Source: Fluviibacter sp041311015
GTDB taxonomy: Bacteria > Pseudomonadota > Gammaproteobacteria > Burkholderiales > Rhodocyclaceae
Assembly (NCBI GenBank): GCA_041311015.1
Contig: JBFYKG010000040.1
Location: 1 to 12,359, forward strand
DNA length: 12,359 nucleotides
Direction: 5' to 3'
Part shown: positions 1-5,655 of the stretch, piece by piece
How positions within the stretch are numbered: position 1 is the stretch's first letter
How the letters are laid out: each line of letters begins with the position of its first letter
Position numbers and translations under genes: made by a program
The notes under the pieces: model-generated
Database searches by the model: none
Told to the model about the DNA's origin: nothing
Seen by the model: only the letters and a program-made list of their open reading frames with translations

Positions 1-269
1 TCGATGATGTCGGCACCAGCCGCCAGATACTGCTCGTGAATCCCCTGGATGATGTCCGGGCGGGTGAGCAGCAGCAGATCGTTATTGCCCTTCAGATCGT
101 GCGCGTGATTGGCGAAACGCTCGCCCCGGAAATCGGCTTCAGTCAGGCTGTGCTTCTGAATCATGGTGCCCATGGCGCCATCGAGCACGAGGACGCGCTC
201 GCTGAGGTGGGACAGAATCTCTTCGGTGCGATCAGCCTGAGGCTGGGGCTTGGGGTGCAGTGCAGTCAT
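1..269 (-). CDS. metH: Cobalamin-dependent methionine synthase, N-terminal part (runs off the window)
   Basis: This is the first 89 codons of the B12-dependent methionine synthase, which moves a methyl group from methyltetrahydrofolate to homocysteine in the cytoplasm. The translation shows the start of the homocysteine-binding barrel: DGAMGTMIQ at residues 30-38, then TEADFRGERF, LKGNNDLLLLTRPDII and an AGADIID-type end at the window edge. These match the MetH family closely. The rest of the gene lies outside the window, so the folate, cobalamin and activation domains cannot be seen. The ATG at 267-269 is the only sensible start and gives a roughly 25-residue lead before the first conserved strand, as in other MetH proteins. 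The Shine-Dalgarno signal is weak. Upstream lies a leader with a strong terminator, so expression is probably controlled by premature termination. It is divergent from rfaH. Confidence 0.95.
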   Translation of the reverse strand, partial: MTALHPKPQPQADRTEEILSHLSERVLVLDGAMGTMIQKHSLTEADFRGERFANHAHDLKGNNDLLLLTRPDIIQGIHEQYLAAGADII

Positions 270-407
270 GGCCACGTCTTCTTGAAAAACAAACCCGCCG
301 GTCAGCGGGGCTGCAGCGGCGGGTGTGTGGTTCCCATCGCTTTAGCAGTATTTGGTAGCGCGCCCGCAAGCTGAGGAGCTCAAATCGGCGCGTGGCAAGG
401 ATGCCAA
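270..407 (-). promoter_or_regulatory. metH 5' leader with candidate antiterminator and terminator pairings
   Basis: The roughly 138-nt leader predicted from the 414-442 promoter contains three possible stems. The first is an upstream hairpin, CGCGCC (387-392) with GGCGCG (359-364). The second pairs CAGC..GCGGG (363-373) with CCCGC.GCTG (314-323), 9 bp around a small internal loop. The third is the terminator at 285-324. The second and third share the terminator's 5' arm and exclude each other; the first overlaps the second at its base. I could not match the leader to a SAH, SAM or cobalamin riboswitch: there is no B12 box and no SAH core in the RNA strand. The ligand or trigger is therefore unknown, and the pairings are hand-drawn. 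Confidence 0.5.
285..324 (-). terminator. Intrinsic terminator inside the metH leader (attenuator)
   Basis: Read on the minus strand, a perfect 8-bp arm ACCCGCCG (317-324) pairs with CGGCGGGT (293-300). Inside it a second stem, CAGC-CCC-GCTG, forms. The 3' arm runs straight into TTTGTTTTT (285-292). This is a textbook rho-independent terminator for minus-strand transcription. It ends about 15 nt before the metH ATG, so it cannot be the terminator of an upstream gene on that strand, because the neighbour rfaH points the other way. The plus strand has no U-tract after the hairpin. I infer transcription attenuation of metH. Confidence 0.8.
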
Positions 408-413
408 GCCCAA

Positions 414-442
414 ACGATACGGGTCAGACCGGTTTGCGTCAA
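414..442 (-). promoter_or_regulatory. Candidate sigma70 promoter for metH
   Basis: On the minus strand, TTGACG (437-442) is separated by exactly 17 bp from TATCGT (414-419). The -35 box matches consensus at five positions and the -10 at four. The predicted transcription start is near position 407, leaving the leader described for metH. The spacing and position fit a real promoter, but only a transcript end map would prove it. Confidence 0.55.
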
Positions 443-480
443 GTAAATCAAGGGGTTGGAGCGCCAAAAAAGCTTATGGT

Positions 481-486
481 TAAAAT
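481..486 (+). promoter_or_regulatory. -10-like hexamer immediately before rfaH
   Basis: TAAAAT differs from TATAAT at one position and ends 8 nt before the rfaH ATG. A transcript starting 6-8 nt downstream would begin at or next to the start codon, giving a leaderless or nearly leaderless mRNA, which fits the lack of a Shine-Dalgarno sequence. No good -35 box lies at 17 bp; TTGGAG at 456-461 is 19 bp away and weak. Confidence 0.3.
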
Positions 487-494
487 GCGCCTCT

Positions 495-986
495 ATGGCA
501 CGTACCTGGTATCTGGTTCAGAGCAAACCCCGTAATGAAGCGCGGGCGCTGGAGAATCTTGTGCGTCAGGGGTATGAGACTTATTTACCGCTGATTGAGG
601 TCGAGCGACTGCAACGTGGCAAGTTGCTCAAAAAAATGGAACCGCTCTTTCCCCGTTATCTCTTTCTGCATCTGGAAGAGGGTAATGACAACTGGGGTCC
701 GATCCGCTCAACGCTGGGCGTGGCTGGCATGGTGCGCTTTGGTCAGACCTACGCGGCGGTGCCGGATCCGGTGATTGAGGCGATCCGTGAGCGGACGCAG
801 GAAATTCGGGAAACCCTGTTTGCGGCAGGCGATGGCGTACAGATTGTCGCCGGCCCGCTGGTTGGGCTGGAAGGCGTGTTCGAGATTGCCGATGGCGAGC
901 AACGCAGTTTTGTGCTGCTGGAGTTCATGCAGAAACAGCAGCGGGTTTCGGTTTCGACAGCGGATTTGCGCGCAGCTGCGTATTAG
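495..986 (+). CDS. rfaH: RfaH-type transcription antiterminator (NusG paralogue)
   Basis: This is a specialised NusG paralogue that binds RNA polymerase at ops sites and suppresses polarity in long operons such as LPS, capsule or conjugation genes. The 163-residue length matches E. coli RfaH (162). The NGN domain has WYLVQSKP near the start and EPLFPRYLF at 49-57, the counterpart of E. coli EPLFPNYLF. A linker follows, then the KOW domain from about 112 with GDGVQIVAGPLVGLEGVF. E49 and R137 sit where E. coli RfaH has the E48-R138 salt bridge that holds the autoinhibited fold, which favours RfaH over plain NusG. The ATG at 495 is chosen because it gives the family length; an in-frame TTG at 456 would add 13 unlikely residues. 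There is no clear Shine-Dalgarno signal. No LPS operon is in the window. Confidence 0.9.
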   Translation: MARTWYLVQSKPRNEARALENLVRQGYETYLPLIEVERLQRGKLLKKMEPLFPRYLFLHLEEGNDNWGPIRSTLGVAGMVRFGQTYAAVPDPVIEAIRERTQEIRETLFAAGDGVQIVAGPLVGLEGVFEIADGEQRSFVLLEFMQKQQRVSVSTADLRAAAY

Positions 987-1004
987 GGTCTGGGGTCGCC
1001 TGAC

Positions 1005-2180
1005 TTAGCGGGTCGATTTGGCCAGAAAATCCCGCGCCAGTTTGACCCAGTAGCTGATGCCGATGGCGGTAATGTCGTCGTTAAAGTCGTAATGCGGGTT
1101 ATGGAGCGTGCAGCCGCCCTCGCCCGGCCCGTTGCCCAGCCACACATAACAGCCCGGCTTTTCCAGCAGCATGTAGGCAAAGTCTTCGGCACCCATCGAC
1201 GGCAACTCGTTTTTGATGACGCGGTCTGCCCCCAGGAGCTGGGTAGCCACGTGCTGGCAGAAGTGCGCCTCGTCCACGCTGTTAACCGTCGGCGGGTAAC
1301 GGCTTTCGAATCGCACCTCGATCTGTGCACCGAAGGTGGCGGCGATGCCCGTACAGATTTCCTGAATCCGGGTTTCGACCAACTGTTGAATGTCCGGCTT
1401 GAAGGTGCGGATCGTGCCGCGTAGAACAGCATCTTCGGGAATCACATTCCAGGCGTCGCCCGCGTGGAACTGAGTTACTGACACTACGGCCGCTTCGCAG
1501 GGGTGCAGGTTGCGCGAGACCACACTCTGCAAAGCCTGAACGACTGCCGTACCCACGAGAATGGTATCGACCCCCTGATGCGGCATGGCAGCGTGGCAGC
1601 CATGGCCGCGGACCAGGATTTCCAGGCCGCAAGTGCCGGCCATGACGGGGCCGGGCATGATGGCCATCTGGCCAACGGGCAGGCCGGGCCAGTTGTGGAG
1701 CCCGAAAACGGCTTCGACCGGGAATTGATCAAACAGACCTTGCTCGATCATGACGCGGGCGCCGCCCTCACCCTCCTCGGCCGGCTGGAAGATCAGCACG
1801 ACGGTGCCCTCAAAATCCCGATGCTCAGAAAGATAACGTGCCGCCCCGAGCAGCATGGCGGTGTGACCATCGTGCCCACAGGCATGCATTTTGCCGGCAT
1901 GTCGGGAGCGGTGCGGGAACTCGTTGAGCTCCGGCATCGGTAGCGCGTCCATATCGGCACGCAGTCCGATCATGCGTTCGCTCTGTCCCTGGGATCCCTT
2001 GATGACGCCGATCACACCGGTACCACCCAGCCCGCGGTGTACTTCAACCCCGTAGCTTTCAAGTGCACTGGCGACCACGTCGGCGGTCCGGCTTTCCTGA
2101 AAGGCCAGCTCGGGGTGGGCGTGAATATCGCGACGGATCGCGGTGATGTCAGCCAGGAAAGGCAGGTCGAGCAATTTCAT
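1005..2180 (-). CDS. M20-family metal-dependent amidohydrolase (hippurate hydrolase / N-acyl-amino-acid hydrolase type)
   Basis: This is a cytoplasmic metallopeptidase-family enzyme of 391 residues that hydrolyses amide bonds of N-acylated amino acids or related compounds; the exact substrate cannot be read from sequence. Visible family signatures are RRDIHAHPEL (16-25), GLRADMDALP (72-81), the metal site HACGHDGH (99-106, Cys101 and His103), PAEEGEGGA with Glu135 and Glu136, GLHN (His162), and a C-terminal MGAEDFAYM followed by LHNPHYDFND. All expected metal ligands are present, so it should be active. The start is ATG 2178-2180, with an AGGTG a few bases upstream; a longer reading frame to 2234 adds an unconserved tail overlapping the rapZ promoter region. 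It converges on rfaH with an 18-bp gap. Such genes are often labelled hipO, amaA or carboxypeptidase; I leave the symbol empty. Confidence 0.9.
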   Translation of the reverse strand: MKLLDLPFLADITAIRRDIHAHPELAFQESRTADVVASALESYGVEVHRGLGGTGVIGVIKGSQGQSERMIGLRADMDALPMPELNEFPHRSRHAGKMHACGHDGHTAMLLGAARYLSEHRDFEGTVVLIFQPAEEGEGGARVMIEQGLFDQFPVEAVFGLHNWPGLPVGQMAIMPGPVMAGTCGLEILVRGHGCHAAMPHQGVDTILVGTAVVQALQSVVSRNLHPCEAAVVSVTQFHAGDAWNVIPEDAVLRGTIRTFKPDIQQLVETRIQEICTGIAATFGAQIEVRFESRYPPTVNSVDEAHFCQHVATQLLGADRVIKNELPSMGAEDFAYMLLEKPGCYVWLGNGPGEGGCTLHNPHYDFNDDITAIGISYWVKLARDFLAKSTR

Positions 2181-2242
2181 GGGGCACCTGAGGCAGGACC
2201 TTTGTGTAAAGGTTTCGTCACCATTATGGCGCATTCCCCAGC

Positions 2243-2248
2243 TATACT
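2243..2248 (+). promoter_or_regulatory. -10-like hexamer immediately before rapZ
   Basis: TATACT matches five of six -10 positions and ends 9 nt before the rapZ ATG, so a start site 6-8 nt downstream falls just before the codon. No Shine-Dalgarno sequence is present in the bases between. No convincing -35 box lies 16-18 bp upstream. This may be a leaderless start or chance similarity. Confidence 0.35.
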
Positions 2249-2257
2249 GAAACCACT

Positions 2258-3130
2258 ATGGAACTTGTCGTCATCAGTGGCCTTTCCGGCTCCGGTAAAT
2301 CGATTGCTCTCGCGGTGCTCGAGGACGCGGGGTATTACTGTGTCGACAATCTGCCGGCCGATATGTTGCCGGTGTTGGTGGGGCATCTGCGACAGGATGG
2401 GTATACCCGCATCGGCGTTGCGGTGGATGTACGCAGCGGCCCCTCGCTGGAGGCGCTCCCCAAGGCCCTGGAAAACCTGCGGCGCGACGCCCGGGTCAGT
2501 GTGCTTTTTCTGGATGCCGATGACGAGACCCTGATCCAGCGTTTTTCAGAAACGCGTCGGGCGCACCCGCTGACCAGCGAGACGATGACCCTGGGCGAGG
2601 CGCTACGTCATGAACGCAAGCTTCTGGAGCCGGTCGCCGAAATGGGGCACCGCCTTGATAGCAGCCACCTGAAGCCGGCCGTCTTGCGTGCCTGGATTCG
2701 TGATTTTCTTAAGGTCGACAGTCAGGATGGCCTGACGCTGGTTTTCGAGTCCTTCGGGTTCAAGCACGGCGTGCCTCGGGATGCCGATCTGATGTTTGAT
2801 GTGCGCTGCCTGCCTAACCCGCATTACGACCCGGTGTTGCGCCCACTGACGGGGAAAGACGCACCGGTCGCCGCATTTCTGGAAGCGCAACCGGATGCGA
2901 TTGCGCTACGAGATGATATTGCCCGGTTTGTGAAGTCCTGGTTGCCTAAGTATGGCCACGATAACCGTTCCTATCTGACGGTGGCCATTGGATGTACCGG
3001 TGGTCAGCATCGTTCGGTCTGGATGACCGAATGGCTGGCCACGCAATTTGCCGACCGGCCGGATGTGCTGGTACGTCACCGTGAACTGGTTCCGCAAGTT
3101 CAACCTCAGGAAACTGCTGCGCCCCGGTGA
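2258..3130 (+). CDS. rapZ: RapZ-family RNase adapter / P-loop nucleotide-binding protein
   Basis: The 290-residue protein matches the RapZ (YhbJ) family from end to end. The N-terminal kinase-like domain has Walker A GLSGSGKS (8-15), then DAGYYCVDNLP, FLDADDETLIQRFSETRR and HPLTSE. The C-terminal domain has VFESFGFKHGVPRDADLMFD, VRCLPNPHYDP, LRPLTG and IGCTGGQHRSV. In E. coli RapZ presents the sRNA GlmZ to RNase E and senses glucosamine-6-phosphate. Here the protein ends in QVQPQETAAPR instead of the lysine/arginine-rich tail (EKRK) that E. coli RapZ uses for RNA binding, so the RNA role is uncertain. Its usual neighbours rpoN, hpf, ptsN and npr are absent. The ATG at 2258 agrees with the family N-terminus. 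The end overlaps the next gene by about 50 bp. Confidence 0.92.
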   Translation: MELVVISGLSGSGKSIALAVLEDAGYYCVDNLPADMLPVLVGHLRQDGYTRIGVAVDVRSGPSLEALPKALENLRRDARVSVLFLDADDETLIQRFSETRRAHPLTSETMTLGEALRHERKLLEPVAEMGHRLDSSHLKPAVLRAWIRDFLKVDSQDGLTLVFESFGFKHGVPRDADLMFDVRCLPNPHYDPVLRPLTGKDAPVAAFLEAQPDAIALRDDIARFVKSWLPKYGHDNRSYLTVAIGCTGGQHRSVWMTEWLATQFADRPDVLVRHRELVPQVQPQETAAPR

Positions 3131-3473
3131 TGTGGGCATCCTGCTGGCCGGTGTTGCCGGCTGGCTGGTGCTCACTGCAGTGCTCTGGCAATCGGGCCCT
3201 GCCCACGAGGCGCAGGTTCGGCGAGACGGTGTTTTAGTTGCGGCGTATCCGCTCGGCGATACACGCACGGTGACGGTGCATGGCGCACTGGGACCGACCG
3301 TAATCCGTATCGAATCGGGCCGGGCCCGCGTCGTGAGTGATCCGGGTCCGCGACAGTATTGTGTCAGGCAGGGTTGGCTGAGCCGGCCGGGTGAAATGGC
3401 TTTGTGTGCGCCCAATCATGTGAGTCTCACGCTGACCGGTGGGCAACCGGCCTATGAGTCAATGGCCTACTGA
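3081..3473 (+). CDS. Small membrane-anchored NusG domain II protein
   Basis: This is a protein of about 130 residues with one N-terminal membrane segment (roughly residues 17-37) and a short outside beta domain of the NusG_II type. The domain shows VAAYPLGDTRTVTV, then a paired-cysteine end, CVRQGWL followed by CAPN, which is the hallmark of this small family. It is not a transcription factor despite the name. Its function is not settled; relatives often sit next to Gx-transporter-type membrane proteins, as here. The start is uncertain. GTG 3081 lies inside the end of rapZ and gives a short basic lead (NWFRKFNLRKLLRPGD) before the membrane segment; ATG 3063 and TTG 3048 are in frame upstream. 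The gene overlaps rapZ by 50 bp and the next gene by 20 bp, so the three are probably translated together. Confidence 0.75.
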   Translation: MNWFRKFNLRKLLRPGDVGILLAGVAGWLVLTAVLWQSGPAHEAQVRRDGVLVAAYPLGDTRTVTVHGALGPTVIRIESGRARVVSDPGPRQYCVRQGWLSRPGEMALCAPNHVSLTLTGGQPAYESMAY

Positions 3474-4008
3474 GATGCGGGTACTCACGCTGACGCCGGA
3501 TGACCACCGCATTGCGCGCTTAACGGCCGCTGCGATTGCTATCGCCCTGGTGGAGTCGGCCGTCCCGAGCCCGTTACCTGGCGTCAAACCAGGTCTGGCC
3601 AACATCATTACGTTGCTGGTGCTGTTGCGCTACGATTGGGCAACAGCGGCCTGGGTGACGCTTTTGCGTGTCTTTGCGGTCAGCCTGCTGGTCGGCCAGT
3701 TTCTGGCGCCGGGCTTTGTGCTCTCCCTGGCTGGTGCCACGGCCTCTCTTGCGGTGCTTTGTCTGGTACGACCGCTGGTGCAGCGTATGCCGGGCTGGTT
3801 CGGTCCGGTTACCCTGTCGATATTGGCGGCCATTGCCCATATGCTCGCACAGTTGCTGATCGTGCGGTTCTGGCTGGTGCCCAGCCCCGGTGTCTGGGTG
3901 CTGGCGCCGGTGTTTATGGGTGCCGCGCTCCTGTTTGGCACCTTGAATGGCCTGATCGTCGCCTGGCTGCTTTCGGGCGCTAGAGCGTCTGATCCCGTAC
4001 CGCAATGA
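3454..4008 (+). CDS. Gx transporter / Hpre_diP_synt_I-type integral membrane protein
   Basis: This very hydrophobic protein of about 184 residues has five or six predicted membrane helices. Conserved features of the family once called heptaprenyl diphosphate synthase component I are near the start: ALVESAVPSPLPGVKPGLANIITL, split around the PGVKPGLAN motif, then helices rich in Leu/Ala and a final FGTLNGLIVAWLL. Despite the old name, members look like the small membrane subunit of a vitamin or substrate transporter rather than a synthase; the substrate here is unknown. The start is ATG 3454, with a GGTGGG at 3438-3443; ATG 3475, one base after the previous stop, is the alternative. It overlaps the NusG-II gene and shares its last 29 bp with the convergent mutY. 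Confidence 0.8.
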   Translation: MSQWPTEMRVLTLTPDDHRIARLTAAAIAIALVESAVPSPLPGVKPGLANIITLLVLLRYDWATAAWVTLLRVFAVSLLVGQFLAPGFVLSLAGATASLAVLCLVRPLVQRMPGWFGPVTLSILAAIAHMLAQLLIVRFWLVPSPGVWVLAPVFMGAALLFGTLNGLIVAWLLSGARASDPVPQ

Positions 4009-5029
4009 GCAATTTTCGCCAGGGTGTAGGCAGCGCCAGCTCTTCGGCCTCGGCCAGCGGGTAAGCCTCGAGCTCGCGATGCCGGTTTAGCGCCACGGGC
4101 GCAGTGCGGACGCGAAAGCATTCAACCTCGGCCTGCAGTTCAAAGTGCGTGAACTTGTGACGCACCCGGGTACCCGGTAACGCAACGGCATGGGTGGGTA
4201 GTGTCACGCTGTCGGCATCCGGCAGGCTGAGCAGGCCGCCCCAGATACCGCAGGCCTGGCGGCGCTCCAGCCAGACATGATCTTCATCCAGGATGAGCCA
4301 GACGCGGGCGCTCCGGATTGGCAAGGCACTTCGTGCCTTGCGGTGGGGCAGCTCGCTCACACGGTCGGTTTGAAACGCTGTACAGAAAGCAGCCATCGGG
4401 CAGTCCCCGCACTGCGGCTTATTGCGTGTGCAGCAGGTAGCCCCCAGATCCATCAGTCCCTGGGTATAGCGCTCGATCGACTTTTTAGGAAGCAGCGTTT
4501 CGGCAAGGGCCCACAGGGATTTGTCGACTGCGGTGATCGTGGGCACACCTTCGATACCGAAGACGCGACAGAATACGCGTTTGACATTGCCATCCAGAAT
4601 CGCGGCCTGTTGGCCAAAGGCAAATACGGCAATGGCCGCGGCCGTCGATCGGCCAATGCCGGGCAGCGTTGCCAGGGTTGCGGCATCTTTCGGGAACTGT
4701 CCCCCGTGGTTTGAAACGACGGCGCGTGCGCAGGCGTGCAGGTTGCGGGCACGCGCGTAGTAGCCCAGACCGGCCCAGCGGGTCAGCACGTCTTCCAGCG
4801 GTGCGGCTGCGAGCGCCTGCACGGTGGGGAAGTCTTCCAGAAACCGGGCGTAATAGGGGATGACGGTTTGCACCTGGGTCTGCTGCAGCATGATTTCTGA
4901 CAACCAGACGCGGTAGGGATCGGTAGTTTTTTGCCAGGGCAGGTCGTGACGGCCATGCTTTTTTTGCCAGCGGACAAGGGCTGGCGAAAACTGATCAAGC
5001 GCGTCGGTAGGGGTGTGGCCGGAGGACAT
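3980..5029 (-). CDS. mutY: A/G-specific adenine DNA glycosylase
   Basis: MutY removes adenine mispaired with 8-oxoguanine, preventing G:C to T:A mutations. The 349-residue protein is complete. The glycosylase domain has WLSEIMLQQTQV with catalytic Glu45, the helix-hairpin-helix LATLPGIGRSTAAAI (119-133) and ILDGNVKRV with catalytic Asp146. The [4Fe-4S] loop has the exact C-X6-C-X2-C-X5-C spacing at Cys200, 207, 210 and 216. The C-terminal NUDIX-like domain that recognises 8-oxoG shows WGGLLSLP and an FTHFELQ motif. ATG 5027-5029 is preferred; an upstream ATG at 5080 would add 17 unconserved residues across the divergent promoter region. The 3' end overlaps the Gx-transporter gene by 29 bp with no terminator between them. 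In many gammaproteobacteria mutY is followed by yggX; that is not so here. Confidence 0.96.
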   Translation of the reverse strand: MSSGHTPTDALDQFSPALVRWQKKHGRHDLPWQKTTDPYRVWLSEIMLQQTQVQTVIPYYARFLEDFPTVQALAAAPLEDVLTRWAGLGYYARARNLHACARAVVSNHGGQFPKDAATLATLPGIGRSTAAAIAVFAFGQQAAILDGNVKRVFCRVFGIEGVPTITAVDKSLWALAETLLPKKSIERYTQGLMDLGATCCTRNKPQCGDCPMAAFCTAFQTDRVSELPHRKARSALPIRSARVWLILDEDHVWLERRQACGIWGGLLSLPDADSVTLPTHAVALPGTRVRHKFTHFELQAEVECFRVRTAPVALNRHRELEAYPLAEAEELALPTPWRKLLIAVRDQTL

Positions 5030-5064
5030 GGTCAGACAAGGCGGAAGTGCGCCATTGTGAACGG

Positions 5065-5070
5065 TATAAT
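5065..5070 (+). promoter_or_regulatory. Consensus -10 hexamer upstream of the flavin reductase-photolyase pair
   Basis: A perfect TATAAT lies 54 bp before the flavin reductase ATG in the 95-bp region divergent from mutY. The predicted start is near 5077, giving a leader of about 48 nt. No -35-like hexamer is visible 16-18 bp upstream, so the promoter may need an activator or use another sigma factor. The sequence TTGTGA at 5055-5060 is too close to act as a -35 box. Confidence 0.45.
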
Positions 5071-5124
5071 CAGCGCCCATCGTATCCTATGCGTGCTGGT
5101 CACGCACCTTGAGCCGTCGGCAAC

Positions 5125-5652
5125 ATGATTGAGAATCCGGAACCCTTTCCCTTTGAGCAGGCAGACCCAAGCGGTGATGCCGAGCAGGATTTGCGGCTGG
5201 CGCTGGGGCGTTTTCCGACAGGTGTGGCGGTCGTGACGGCGCTGGATGCCAATGGCGTGGCGATCGGCCTGACCGTCAGCTCTTTCAACACGGTCTCACT
5301 GGCACCCCCGCTGGTCGTCTGGAGCCTGCAGCTGACTTCACGTCATTTGCCCACCTTCGATACGACGTCCACCTACGCCATCAACGTGCTCTCTGCGGCG
5401 CAAACGGAGGTTTCCAATCTGTTTGCTTCGTCACTCGACCGGTCTTTTGATGCCGTACCCTGGGCACCGGGATTAAACGGTGTGCCCCTGCTGGCAGGGT
5501 GTTGCGCGTGGTTTGAGGTCGATAATTTCCAGCAGCTCGATGGTGGCGATCATCGCCTGTATCTGGGCAAGGTCCGACGCTTCGCGGCAGATCCGGTACC
5601 CGGGCCCTTGGTGTTTCATGATGGCGATTACCGGATCCTGCAGAAGGGTTGA
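5125..5652 (+). CDS. Flavin reductase-like FMN-binding domain protein
   Basis: This 175-residue soluble protein belongs to the short-chain flavin reductase family (HpaC type), which binds FMN or FAD in a split-barrel fold and uses NAD(P)H to reduce flavin for a partner enzyme. Visible signatures are ALGRFPTGVAVVTAL (26-40), TVSSFNTVSLAPPLVVWSL, a central YAINVLSAAQ and GGDHRLYLGKV near the end. The length is normal for the family. Its TGA is followed after 3 bp by the photolyase ATG, so the two are almost certainly co-transcribed and translationally coupled. I infer that it supplies reduced flavin or otherwise serves the FAD-containing photolyase, but the family also serves monooxygenases, none of which is in view. 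The start is ATG 5125, with a weak ribosome site. Confidence 0.85.
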   Translation: MIENPEPFPFEQADPSGDAEQDLRLALGRFPTGVAVVTALDANGVAIGLTVSSFNTVSLAPPLVVWSLQLTSRHLPTFDTTSTYAINVLSAAQTEVSNLFASSLDRSFDAVPWAPGLNGVPLLAGCCAWFEVDNFQQLDGGDHRLYLGKVRRFAADPVPGPLVFHDGDYRILQKG

Positions 5653-5655
5653 TGC

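Noticed and set aside
270..350. Cobalamin riboswitch before metH, suggested by GGGAA and GCTG..CCCCGC in the minus strand
   Set aside because: The B12 box and the remaining core are missing, and only about 65 nt separate the GGGAA from the ATG, too short for the full fold.
353..359. GGTAGCG, the core of an ops element, upstream of rfaH on the plus strand
   Set aside because: The flanks (TTT before, CG after) do not match the longer ops consensus, no plus-strand promoter is clear upstream, and the same 7-mer also occurs inside the amidohydrolase and lipocalin regions.
36..374. 112-residue plus-strand reading frame
   Set aside because: It is the antisense shadow of metH and its leader; the minus strand gives an unmistakable MetH N-terminus.
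371..392. SAH riboswitch on the plus strand, from CTGAGGAGCTC
   Set aside because: It is on the strand of rfaH, not metH, and the second half of the core (AGGCTCGG and a late CGGCGCTCA) is absent.
2199..2212. Small hairpin CCTTT-GTGT-AAAGG between the amidohydrolase and rapZ
   Set aside because: Only 5 bp, no U-tract and between two divergent starts, so neither a terminator nor a convincing operator.
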